Shown piece after piece: positions 19,220 to 27,304 of a stretch of DNA of 64,000 bases. A program made the position numbers and the translations under genes. Source of the stretch: Planktothrix serta PCC 8927 (GTDB lineage: Bacteria; Cyanobacteriota; Cyanobacteriia; Cyanobacteriales; Microcoleaceae); assembly GCF_900010725.2 (NCBI RefSeq), contig NZ_LR734877.1, forward strand, positions 317,412-381,411, in the 5' to 3' direction. The notes beneath the pieces are model-generated. The model had not been told where the DNA came from. It was given only the letters and a program-made list of their open reading frames with translations, and ran no database searches. Each line of letters opens with the position of its first letter. The first letter of the stretch is position 1.

Positions 19220-19895
19220 ATTGATTTTAATTATGCGGATGATTGATTTTATACACTGGAATCAAAGCTAAATTTAATGAATCCACTTTTTTAATTTACC
19301 AGAATTGATTCCGTTTGAACACTAAACCCAAAGATTCCTGCTAAATTAAATTCTTTTACATTCTGACTCAAAAATTTTTCTCGGAGTTGGTTCTCTAAAA
19401 ATAGGCGATTTGCCATATTAAAATATAATCGAGTTACTCAGGAATTACAATAGAATACTTAATCTCAAAAATCTATCTCTGGCAATATGCACATTATTTT
19501 ATTTTTGTCAATAGCGATTACAAATCTTTATACTCTGTAATAATCTGAAATGTTCTTTGAGGAGGAATCAGTAAGGGGATTTGGGCAGATATTATCCCTA
19601 AATTCACGGTAGAATTAGCTAAATTAACAGCAAATTGAGACTTGTAGCCCTTTTCTCCAATTTTTTACAAAAAACAGCCATTCTGAGATCTTGACAAAAA
19701 TTTTACATCTTCGGTCTCAACCTGTCAACCCCCTGATTTTTCGTAAAAAATTTGAGAATAATTTGCAATAATGGGGTGCTTTACAGTTGGTTACAATCTC
19801 TGAATGTTTTAAATTTAAAAATACTCCACCCTTAAACATTGATTTTACTTATCTATAACCCTGGAAGCAGGGGAGATTATACTGTTTAAAAATAA
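19220..19895. other. Long AT-rich gap with gene remnants
   Basis: No intact gene in about 680 bases upstream of the methyltransferase-nuclease gene. Two short minus-strand frames look like remnants: 19291-19416 (42 codons, starting MANRLFLENQLREKF) and 19518-19664 (listed separately). The rest is AT-rich without a clear motif. Confidence 0.5.
19518..19664 (-). pseudogene. C-terminal remnant of an unidentified protein
   Basis: A 48-residue frame bounded upstream by a stop and lacking a start codon, with protein-like composition (SQFAVNLANSTVNLGIIS, then QIPLLIPPQRTFQIIT). It reads like the tail of a larger protein. I do not recognise the family; a chance open frame is possible. Confidence 0.3.
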
Positions 19896-19993
19896 TATAG
19901 CGCTACGCATTACAGTTAGAACATTTCTAAATCCTGAAACCCTTTCACTTCTTACTGTTCCCTGTTCCCTGTTCCCTGTTCCCTTGCGCTATA
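19896..19993 (+). mobile_element. 98-bp MITE-like element with GTTCCCT array
   Basis: Perfect 8-bp terminal inverted repeats TATAGCGC (19896-19903) and GCGCTATA (19986-19993). Inside: a unique part starting TACGCATTACAGTTAGAAC, then four GTTCCCT heptamers. It shares design and array with the elements at 12462 and 21974 but differs in its unique part. Confidence 0.75.
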
Positions 19994-20049
19994 GGTTTTG
20001 AGAATGCCCGTTTCAAGCTAAAGTAAGAGACGTTGCTCTATTGGTTAGC

Positions 20050-21135
20050 ATGATTGAAGTCGAAAAGTTGTGTAAAACCTACGGTTCTACTGTAGCTCTG
20101 CGGGATGTTTCCTTTGCGGTGGAACCGGGGGCAATTTTGGGATTTTTAGGGCCTAATGGGGCGGGAAAAACAACCACCCTGAGAATTTTATCAGCCTATC
20201 TTCCGGCAACGAGTGGAACTGCAAGAATTGCCGGGTTTGATGTGCATGAACAATCAATGGATGTGCGACAACGAATTGGATATTTACCCGAAAATCCGCC
20301 GTTGTATCCTGATATGACTGTTGAAGGATATTTGCATTTTGTGGCACAGATTAAACAAGTTGTCGCAGGCGATCGCCAAACCAATGTTGAAACAGCAATG
20401 GCAAAATGCGGATTATTAGAACGACGAAAATCTTTAATTCGGAAATTATCGAAGGGCTACCGTCAACGGGTCGGAATTGCTCAAGCGATTGTTCATGATC
20501 CCCCTGTCATTGTATTAGATGAACCTACCGTTGGCTTAGACCCCCGACAAATTATTGAAGTGCGGAATTTAATTAAAAGTTTAGCGGGAAGTCATACGGT
20601 AGTGTTGTCAACGCATATTTTACCGGAAGTTAGTATGACTTGTAGCCAAGTGGCGATTATTAATCGCGGTCAAATTGTGGCAACGGGGACACCGGAAACC
20701 CTGATGGAAGAGTTAACAGGGGGGTCGGGATATGAAGTAGAAGTCGAAGGAGAAATCACGGCGGAAACATTGGTCACGTTAAATCAGATATTCGGGGTGA
20801 AAGCCGTAGAACAATTAAAAACTTCGGTTGATTCTAATCGCCATTGGTTGCGGTTGAGTTGTGAACCCGATCAAGAACCGGCTCCTGAAATTTTAGCGCG
20901 GTTAATAGCATCGGATTTAAACGTGTATGAACTGCGGCGCACTCGTGCGAGTTTAGAAGATGTATTTTTAGAGTTAACAACCCAAAACCCGGCTCCGCAA
21001 ACCGACTCGGAGTTGATAATAAATACTGAAATAGAAGAAGAGATAACTTCAGAACCTGAGAATCAGGAATCTGAAAGTATAGAAGTGACTGACTCTCCAG
21101 CCGAAAACTTAAAATCTGACCAGGAGGATCAATAA
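20050..21135 (+). CDS. ABC transporter ATPase, GldA-like
   Basis: A 361-residue ABC ATPase. Walker A is LGPNGAGKTTT, the signature LSKGYRQRVGIAQA, Walker B VIVLDEPTVGLDP, with the switch His in STHILPE. The C-terminal 100 residues after the nucleotide domain match the extension of ABC-2 (multidrug/gliding type) ATPases, then an acidic tail rich in Glu. I prefer the ATG at 20050 (MIEVEKLCKTYGS) over an in-frame TTG nine bases earlier. First gene of a four-gene operon; it ends 2 bases before the permease. Confidence 0.95.
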   Translation: MIEVEKLCKTYGSTVALRDVSFAVEPGAILGFLGPNGAGKTTTLRILSAYLPATSGTARIAGFDVHEQSMDVRQRIGYLPENPPLYPDMTVEGYLHFVAQIKQVVAGDRQTNVETAMAKCGLLERRKSLIRKLSKGYRQRVGIAQAIVHDPPVIVLDEPTVGLDPRQIIEVRNLIKSLAGSHTVVLSTHILPEVSMTCSQVAIINRGQIVATGTPETLMEELTGGSGYEVEVEGEITAETLVTLNQIFGVKAVEQLKTSVDSNRHWLRLSCEPDQEPAPEILARLIASDLNVYELRRTRASLEDVFLELTTQNPAPQTDSELIINTEIEEEITSEPENQESESIEVTDSPAENLKSDQEDQ

Positions 21136-21137
21136 TT

Positions 21138-21938
21138 ATGTTAATGATTCTGAACAATATTCTGGCAATTTATCGTAAGGAGTTACAGGGATATTTTGCC
21201 TCTCCCTTAGCATACTCAATTGCGGGAGTCTTTTGGCTGATTACCGGATACTTTTTTATTGCGCTTTTATTAGGGCCAGAGGGGTTAATTCAGCAAGTTG
21301 CTTACCGAGATCAAATGGGAATGACTGACCCGCCGATTGATTTACCCTACGAATTTTTACAAGTCTATTTGCGTTTGATTGGAACGTTATCTTTATTTAT
21401 ATTACCGATGTTGTCGATGGGGTTATATTCGGAAGAACGCAAACGGGGAACTTTGGAACTGTTAGCGACTTCTCCCCTCACAAATTGGGCGGTCGCAACG
21501 GGGAAATTATTAGGGGTACTAACGTTTTATTTCACGATGATTTTACCATTGATGGGATTACAAGCCTTAGCCTTGAGTGTTTCTAATCCTCCCCTTTCTC
21601 CCGAAGTATTTTTCCTCGCTCATCTAGGATTAATTCTATTTGCGGCGGGGGTTTTATCCTTGGGAATGTTTATTTCTTCCCTAACCGATAGTACAATTTT
21701 ATCGGCGGTGTTTACCTTTGCTCTAATTTTATTTCTGTGGTTAATTGATTTAATTGGGAGTGGTGTGGGGGGAATTTTAGGAGAAGCCTTAAAACAGTTA
21801 TCTCTGATTTCCAGTTATACCAATTTTATTCGAGGAATTTTTGATAGTAGTAGTATGGTTATGTTAGCCACTTATATTGTTTTAGGGATATTTCTAACCG
21901 CCCAATCTATTGATGCCTTACGTTTCCAACGGTCTTAA
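21138..21938 (+). CDS. ABC-2 type permease, GldF-like
   Basis: A 266-residue membrane protein with six hydrophobic segments, starting with the amphipathic IYRKELQGYFASPLAYSIAGVFW that marks this permease class. The cytoplasmic loop MGLYSEERKRGTLELLATSPLTNW is the conserved contact with the ATPase. An AGGAGG site sits before the ATG. With the ATPase it should form an exporter whose substrate is unknown. Confidence 0.94.
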   Translation: MLMILNNILAIYRKELQGYFASPLAYSIAGVFWLITGYFFIALLLGPEGLIQQVAYRDQMGMTDPPIDLPYEFLQVYLRLIGTLSLFILPMLSMGLYSEERKRGTLELLATSPLTNWAVATGKLLGVLTFYFTMILPLMGLQALALSVSNPPLSPEVFFLAHLGLILFAAGVLSLGMFISSLTDSTILSAVFTFALILFLWLIDLIGSGVGGILGEALKQLSLISSYTNFIRGIFDSSSMVMLATYIVLGIFLTAQSIDALRFQRS

Positions 21939-21973
21939 GAGGAACTATTAATCCTGATCACTCCTAATTGATT

Positions 21974-22079
21974 TATAGCAACCGCTCCTGGCAGTTAGGA
22001 CATAGATTGATACTCAAACCTAGACGGTTAACTCTTTTCCTTCCTGTTCCCTGTTCCCTGTTCCCTGTTCCCTGCTATA
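21974..22079 (+). mobile_element. 106-bp MITE-like element ending at a start codon
   Basis: Seven-base ends TATAGCA (21974-21980) and TGCTATA (22073-22079), with a unique part containing CTGGCAGTTAGGACATAGAT and then four GTTCCCT units. It is the same family as 12462-12575. Its last base is the A of the ATG of the next gene, so the element supplies the whole translation-initiation region. Confidence 0.78.
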
Positions 22080-23680
22080 TGACAAAAACCCAATTTAGAA
22101 TCAATCGTCAATTCCTTAAACTCCTATTTTGGCTTGGCCCCTGTTTAATCGTGATGGGGTTATCGGCGGGTATTGTTATGGGAAGTTGGGAACCCATCCC
22201 CTTAATTTTAATCATTACAGGAGTTGTGGTTTTAGGGTTATGGTTTTTATTTCAAGCTTATTTTAAACCCCAGAATTCCTCTCAAACTCCCTATTGGAGC
22301 CGCCGTTCTACCCAAGCGGGAACAAATGCTTTCGCCTCTACGATATCAGTCTTGATTATTTTAGGATTGATTAATTTTATTGCGATTAGAAATAACCTCA
22401 GAATTGATTTAACCGAAAATCAACAATTTACTTTATCTCCCCAAACCCAAACCTTAGTCAAAACCTTCAAACAACCTGTGAAAGTTTGGGTTTTTGACCG
22501 AGGAGAAAATCCTCAAACCCAAGAATTATTAGCGGACTATGAACGCATTGGGGGTCAAAATTTTCAATATGAATTTGTAGACCCCCAAGCTAAACCGGGA
22601 GTCGCTCAACAATTTGGGGTAAAAGAATTTGGAGAAGTTTATTTAGAGTTGGGAGACAAACGACAACGGCTGCGGAAAGAATCGTTAGAACCGTTAACGG
22701 AATTAAAACTAACGAATAATCTGCAACAGTTAGTCAGTAACCGCGCCCCCAAAGTGTATTTTCTGCAAGGTCATGGAGAACGGCCTTTAAACGAAGGACA
22801 AGGAGGATTATCAGAAGCGTTAAAGAGTTTAAAAGAAAAGAACTTTATCGCAGAACCGTTGAATTTAGCAGAACAAACGGCTGTTCCAACGGATGCAGAT
22901 GTAATTATTGTTGCTAGTCCTCAACGTAAATTGTTTGAGGGGGAAGTTAAAGCTATAGAAACCTATTTAGAGCAAGGAGGTGGGGTTCTATTCCTATTAG
23001 ACCCGCAAACAAATCATGGTTTAGATAATTTATTAGAAAAATGGGGAATAAAAGTTGATACTCGTCTGGCTATTGATGGGTCAGGAAGTGGCCGTTTAGT
23101 GGGGTTAGGGCCGACAGTTCCGATTGTGCGAGAATATGGTCAACATCCAATTACTCAAGATTTTGGTAATGGAATTTCAATTTATCCCTATTCCAGTCCC
23201 GTTGAAAGTCGCACCCTGGATGGGATAACCGAAAGTCCGTTAATTTGGACAAATGATCAAACCTGGGCGGAAAGTGACCTCAAAAGTCCTGAACTTCAGC
23301 TTAACCCCGGCGTAGACCGACAGGGCCCCCTCTCCTTGGGGGTAGCGTTAGCTCGCACGGGGAAAACAGCCGAGAATTCAGATAATAAACCCTCACCGAC
23401 CCCAGAGAAACCGGAAGCCCGGTTAGTGGTATTTGGAAATTCACAATTTGCCACTAATGGATGGTTTGGTCAACAATTGAATGGAGATGTGTTTCTCAAT
23501 TCTGTCAGTTGGTTGAGTCATTCTGACCAAGAAACTTTATCTATTCGTCCTAAATTACCCACCAGTCGCCGCCTAGCAATTACTCCAACTTTAGGACAAA
23601 CTCTCAGTTGGTTAGGGTTAGTGGTTTTACCTCTATTTGGGTTTGGAATGGCTGTGTTTTTATGGTGGAAAAGGAGGTAA
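22079..23680 (+). CDS. GldG-family ABC auxiliary protein
   Basis: A 533-residue protein. Two N-terminal membrane segments (about residues 15-65) and a third near 85 precede a large extracytoplasmic domain of the GldG/DUF7088 type (TLVKTFKQPVKVWVFDRG; VYFLQGHGERPL; GGGVLFLLDPQTNHGLDNLL), and a final membrane helix (LSWLGLVVLPLFGFGMAVF) ends in WWKRR. It is usually encoded with an ABC-2 ATPase and permease. Thirty-seven upstream in-frame codons only translate the inserted repeat element, so the ATG at 22079 is taken as the start. Confidence 0.92.
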   Translation: MTKTQFRINRQFLKLLFWLGPCLIVMGLSAGIVMGSWEPIPLILIITGVVVLGLWFLFQAYFKPQNSSQTPYWSRRSTQAGTNAFASTISVLIILGLINFIAIRNNLRIDLTENQQFTLSPQTQTLVKTFKQPVKVWVFDRGENPQTQELLADYERIGGQNFQYEFVDPQAKPGVAQQFGVKEFGEVYLELGDKRQRLRKESLEPLTELKLTNNLQQLVSNRAPKVYFLQGHGERPLNEGQGGLSEALKSLKEKNFIAEPLNLAEQTAVPTDADVIIVASPQRKLFEGEVKAIETYLEQGGGVLFLLDPQTNHGLDNLLEKWGIKVDTRLAIDGSGSGRLVGLGPTVPIVREYGQHPITQDFGNGISIYPYSSPVESRTLDGITESPLIWTNDQTWAESDLKSPELQLNPGVDRQGPLSLGVALARTGKTAENSDNKPSPTPEKPEARLVVFGNSQFATNGWFGQQLNGDVFLNSVSWLSHSDQETLSIRPKLPTSRRLAITPTLGQTLSWLGLVVLPLFGFGMAVFLWWKRR

Positions 23681-23681
23681 T

Positions 23682-23788
23682 TGTTGACGGTTGACGGTTG
23701 ACAGTTGACAGTTGACAGTTGACAGTTGACGGGCGGGTTTATTAAGAAGAATTACGAATTTATAATTCGTAATTCGTAATTCGTAATT
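23682..23788. repeat. GTTGACA heptamer array and AATTCGT array
   Basis: Six to seven tandem GTTGACG/GTTGACA units (23682-23731) are followed by about four AATTCGT units (23758-23788) inside an inverted arrangement (ATTACGAATTTATAATTCGTAAT). Both lie between the GldG-like and DUF4340 genes of one operon. Confidence 0.8.
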
Positions 23789-23800
23789 TAACTACAGTTT

Positions 23801-24451
23801 ATGAAATTTCAACGTTCAACCTTAATTTTAATGAGTTTAGCCTTGGGTTTGGCGGGGTTTGTTTATGTGTTTGAAATTCAGGGAAAAACACAACAGCAAG
23901 AAATTCAAGCCAAACAACAGCAAATTTTCTCCTTTGGTAAGGATGAGATTCAATCTTTTACGGTGACAACTCCTCAACAAACGATTACAGTGGAACGAGT
24001 AACTAATGCGGATGAGTTAAAACAATCTCCTTGGAAAATTATAGCACCAACGCCATTTTTAGCAAATCCGGCTTCGGTGGATTATCTGTTGATGGAATTA
24101 TTGAAAAATCAAAGTATTCCCTCTGATCCTAATTCGGGAATTCAGAAGTTAACCGTTTCACTGGATAAACTTAAGGATTATGGGTTAGATACGGTAACGG
24201 ATAAAATAGAAGTCAAACTCAAAAATAATACAACTTATCAATTACGCTTCGGGAAAAAAGATTTTCGCGGAGAGTCTTTATATGCTCAAATTAACTCCCC
24301 CCAACCCTCAGCAAAAGAGGTGACGGTTTTAGTCATTTCTGGTGATATTTTATCCGCGATGAACCGTCCTCTGGAGGAGTGGAAACTTCCCCCAGAACCT
24401 CCCGAACAGCCTAAACAAACTCCAACTCCAACTCCATCAGCAACACCCTAA
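23801..24451 (+). CDS. DUF4340 protein of the Gld-like operon
   Basis: A 216-residue protein with an N-terminal membrane anchor (STLILMSLALGLAGFVYVFE) and an extracytoplasmic domain matching DUF4340 (IFSFGKDEIQSFTVTTPQQ; PWKIIAPTPFLANPASVDYLL; LKDYGLD; YQLRFGKKDFRGESLYAQI). It ends in a Pro/Thr-rich tail. DUF4340 proteins usually follow GldG-like genes, as here, and probably belong to the exporter complex. Role otherwise unknown. Confidence 0.88.
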   Translation: MKFQRSTLILMSLALGLAGFVYVFEIQGKTQQQEIQAKQQQIFSFGKDEIQSFTVTTPQQTITVERVTNADELKQSPWKIIAPTPFLANPASVDYLLMELLKNQSIPSDPNSGIQKLTVSLDKLKDYGLDTVTDKIEVKLKNNTTYQLRFGKKDFRGESLYAQINSPQPSAKEVTVLVISGDILSAMNRPLEEWKLPPEPPEQPKQTPTPTPSATP

Positions 24452-24609
24452 TAATTAGCTGAAAGCTATAGCTCTACGCACTCTTAGAATAATGAATTGG
24501 CTCACAACCCTAATTAGCTAGAGTTATTAGATAGCGATCGCTTGCTGATTTCAAGTATAGCCTATGTTAAAATAGAACTTAATTATAAAAAAAATCAACT
24601 TTAAACACC

Positions 24610-25653
24610 GTGAATTTAGAACCTGAAACCTTTTCAGTGGAAGTCGCCAGTCGATTTGCTCAGTTTGGCTTACAATGTGTTTTTCAAGAATATCCTCATG
24701 TTCATTGCTACTGGTTAGAAAGTGATGCCGATTTAATTCCCCATCGACAACTAAATCCTGCCTTTTATGGCTGTTTAGATTGGCATTCTGCGGTTCATAA
24801 TCATTGGATGTTAACTCGGTTAATTCGCTACTTTCCAGAAGCCGATTTTGTCTCCTCTGCTAGGGAAATTTTTAATCAAAATCTCACCCCTAAAAATATT
24901 AAGGCTGAAACGAAATTCTTACAATCTCAACCTCGATTTGAATGTCCCTATGGGTTAGCTTGGTTCTTACAATTGATGGCAGAACTCACGGAATGGGAAG
25001 ATGAACAAGCTCAAGACTTATTAGAAGATTTACACCCCTTACAAACCATTGTTATCAATAATCTCCACAACTGGTTATTAACACTATCCTATCCTAATCG
25101 TACAGGATTACACAATCAAACCGCTTTTGCTTTAGGATTAATTTGGGATTGGGCAAAAATTACTCATTATCAACAGTTATTAGATGAAATTGAATATAAA
25201 GCTCGAAAATTTTATCATCAGGATTACAATTATTCTCTCCATTGTGAACCCTTGGGTTATGATTTTCTCTCCCCTTGTTTAGCAGAAGCTGATTTAATGC
25301 GACGGGTGCTTCCGGCGTCTGAATTTGCAGAATGGTTAACTATTTTTTTACCCAAACTTCCTCAAGAATTTAAAATTGATGGGTTTCATCCAATTACAGT
25401 TAATAATCCTGAAGATTACGGACAATCGCATTTTGATGGGTTAAACTTGAGTCGGGCGTGGATGTTAGACGGGATTATCTCAGGTTTATCTCCAGGGGAT
25501 AACCGAATTCCCGCCTTAGAAGTGGTGGCAAATCTTCATCGCCAAGTGGGTTTAAATCCTGTGTCGGGCAATTTTTATGGAGGAAGTCATTGGTTAGGAA
25601 GTTTTGCTGTTTATTTAGGAACAAAACGAGGACTAACTCTCAAAAATTATTGA
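24610..25653 (+). CDS. DUF2891 family protein
   Basis: A 347-residue soluble protein with a GTG start. The N-terminal HRQLNPAFYGCLDWHSAVHNHWMLTRLIR, the central TGLHNQTAFALGLIWDWA and the C-terminal FYGGSHWLGSFAVYL blocks mark DUF2891. The repeated W/H-rich helices suggest an alpha/alpha barrel like those of glycan-processing enzymes (inference). It precedes galT by 39 bases and may be cotranscribed, hinting at sugar metabolism. Confidence 0.88.
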   Translation: MNLEPETFSVEVASRFAQFGLQCVFQEYPHVHCYWLESDADLIPHRQLNPAFYGCLDWHSAVHNHWMLTRLIRYFPEADFVSSAREIFNQNLTPKNIKAETKFLQSQPRFECPYGLAWFLQLMAELTEWEDEQAQDLLEDLHPLQTIVINNLHNWLLTLSYPNRTGLHNQTAFALGLIWDWAKITHYQQLLDEIEYKARKFYHQDYNYSLHCEPLGYDFLSPCLAEADLMRRVLPASEFAEWLTIFLPKLPQEFKIDGFHPITVNNPEDYGQSHFDGLNLSRAWMLDGIISGLSPGDNRIPALEVVANLHRQVGLNPVSGNFYGGSHWLGSFAVYLGTKRGLTLKNY

Positions 25654-25692
25654 CAATTCTGATTTTACTAGACTCATTAAATCTTATGTGCC

Positions 25693-26718
25693 ATGACTGA
25701 ACTTAGACAGAATCTAATTACAAGAGATTGGGTGATTATTGCGACTGAACGAGCTAAACGACCTGATGAATTTTCTAAGATTGAAACATCGCTTATTCCT
25801 ATTCCTCATTATCGTTCTAATTGCCCTTTTTGTCCAGGAAATGAACTGTTAACCGGAGGTCGAGAACTGTTACGGTTATCGGATGATTTAGAATGGCGAG
25901 TCCGTGTTGTTTCTAATAAATATCCCGCCTTATCTCCTGAAGGTGAACGAGTCCGAGAAACCGAAGGTATTTTTAGAGCTTTATCAGGGTTTGGATTTCA
26001 TGAAGTTGTCATTGAACACCCTCGCCATGATTTAACAATGGCATTAATGAACGTCCAAGATTTAGCAAATATTATTCGTGTGTATCGCAAACGTTATATT
26101 GATATTCGCCAAGATTCTCGCGTGGAAACTGTTATTATCTTTAAAAATCATGGTCGAGGTGCAGGAACTTCTTTAGAACATCCTCACTCACAAATTGCCG
26201 CCATTCCCATTGTTCCCTATCAATGGCGTGACCGCGCACGGGAAGCGATTCGCTATTATGATGATACCGGAGAATGTATTTTTTGTCGAACTTTAGCAGA
26301 GGAATTGCAAGCAAAAGAACGCATTATTTTTACCAGTGAACATTTTGTTGCTTTTATTCCTTATGCGGCTCTTTCCCCCTTCCATACTTGGATTTTTCCC
26401 CGTCGTCATACTTCCTCCTTTGATGAAATTACCGAAGTAGAAATTTTAGATTTAGCTAAAACCTTAAAAACTGTCCTCGCCAAACTTTACTATGGGTTAA
26501 ATAATCCCGATTATAACTATACAATTCGTTCCATTCCCACCGCAGAACAACGCACTGATTATTCCCATTGGTATATTGCTTTAATTCCCAGAGTCTCTTT
26601 ATCCGCCGGGTTTGAACTGGGAAGTGGAATGTATATTAATACGGCTTTACCGGAAGAAAGTGCTGAATTTTTACGTTCAATTGAAATTCCTCCTGATTCT
26701 AGTTTAGACAAACATTAA
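25693..26718 (+). CDS. galT: Galactose-1-phosphate uridylyltransferase
   Basis: A 341-residue HIT-superfamily nucleotidylyltransferase. The N-terminal RRN-like start (ELRQNLITRDWVIIATERAKRPDEF), metal site CPFCPGNE, and active-site HPHSQIAAIP are intact, and ECIFC plus SPFHTWIFPRRH follow. In the Leloir pathway it exchanges UMP between UDP-glucose and galactose-1-phosphate. Some cyanobacterial homologues may act on other sugar phosphates, so substrate is inferred. Confidence 0.92.
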   Translation: MTELRQNLITRDWVIIATERAKRPDEFSKIETSLIPIPHYRSNCPFCPGNELLTGGRELLRLSDDLEWRVRVVSNKYPALSPEGERVRETEGIFRALSGFGFHEVVIEHPRHDLTMALMNVQDLANIIRVYRKRYIDIRQDSRVETVIIFKNHGRGAGTSLEHPHSQIAAIPIVPYQWRDRAREAIRYYDDTGECIFCRTLAEELQAKERIIFTSEHFVAFIPYAALSPFHTWIFPRRHTSSFDEITEVEILDLAKTLKTVLAKLYYGLNNPDYNYTIRSIPTAEQRTDYSHWYIALIPRVSLSAGFELGSGMYINTALPEESAEFLRSIEIPPDSSLDKH

Positions 26719-26951
26719 AGTTTATTTTCCACAAACGCTTAATTTTCCAGCCTTCCAAATTTAAAATTAACTCTATAATAAGATAGAAAAAATCCCAGGT
26801 TATAGGTCTATAGATAGAAGCTTAATTTCCCTCTTTTCATAGAGGCTTTTTCAAAAAATAGGTGCTAAATTATAAAAATAAAGTTTTAAAAAAGGCTGTA
26901 TTCCCTTAACCCGGAATACTCTTTAACTATCCCACAGACAGGGAGGTCAGC

Positions 26952-27257
26952 ATGACTCATAAAGTGAATTGTCCCTATAAAGATAACGAAAGTCTTCAGA
27001 AACTTCCTTGCGACTTTCTTCCCCATCCCTACAACAAAAATGTGATGTTTTGTCAAACCTGTGGGGGGAATGAATATGATATTCGAGACATTGGAGAAAA
27101 ACCAGTTACTCTTAAACAGAAATCTTCAGAAGATTCATTCTGGCCATTGATGGGCGTTATTCTTGTGTTATTAATTGGATTAATTCGGGTGGCGAGTCAA
27201 CCCCAAGCCATTGAGACAAATCTCAATCCCCCACCTATCGAACAAAGTCGTTTATAG
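26952..27257 (+). CDS. Small membrane protein with zinc-ribbon-like cysteines
   Basis: A 101-residue protein. The N-terminal half has CPYKDN, PCDFLPHP and FCQTCGG, a likely zinc-binding set; residues 64-83 (FWPLMGVILVLLIGLIRVAS) are a single membrane helix; the tail is short and Pro-rich. A GGAGG site lies 6 bases before the ATG. No known family recognised. Confidence 0.7.
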   Translation: MTHKVNCPYKDNESLQKLPCDFLPHPYNKNVMFCQTCGGNEYDIRDIGEKPVTLKQKSSEDSFWPLMGVILVLLIGLIRVASQPQAIETNLNPPPIEQSRL

Positions 27258-27271
27258 CTTAATTTCTAGCA

Positions 27272-27304
27272 GTAGAGGTGATTAAAATCATCTCTACCTT
27301 TTGT
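27272..27304. terminator. Bidirectional terminator hairpin
   Basis: GTAGAGGTGAT and ATCATCTCTAC pair around TAAA with one G:T pair, followed by CTTTT. It lies between the convergent small membrane protein and ABC-F genes. The arms resemble the GTAGAGACG repeat family. Confidence 0.65.

Noticed and set aside
21968-22078. N-terminal extension of the GldG-like protein
   Set aside because: The 37 codons are the inserted element; the conserved protein begins at MTKTQFRINRQF.
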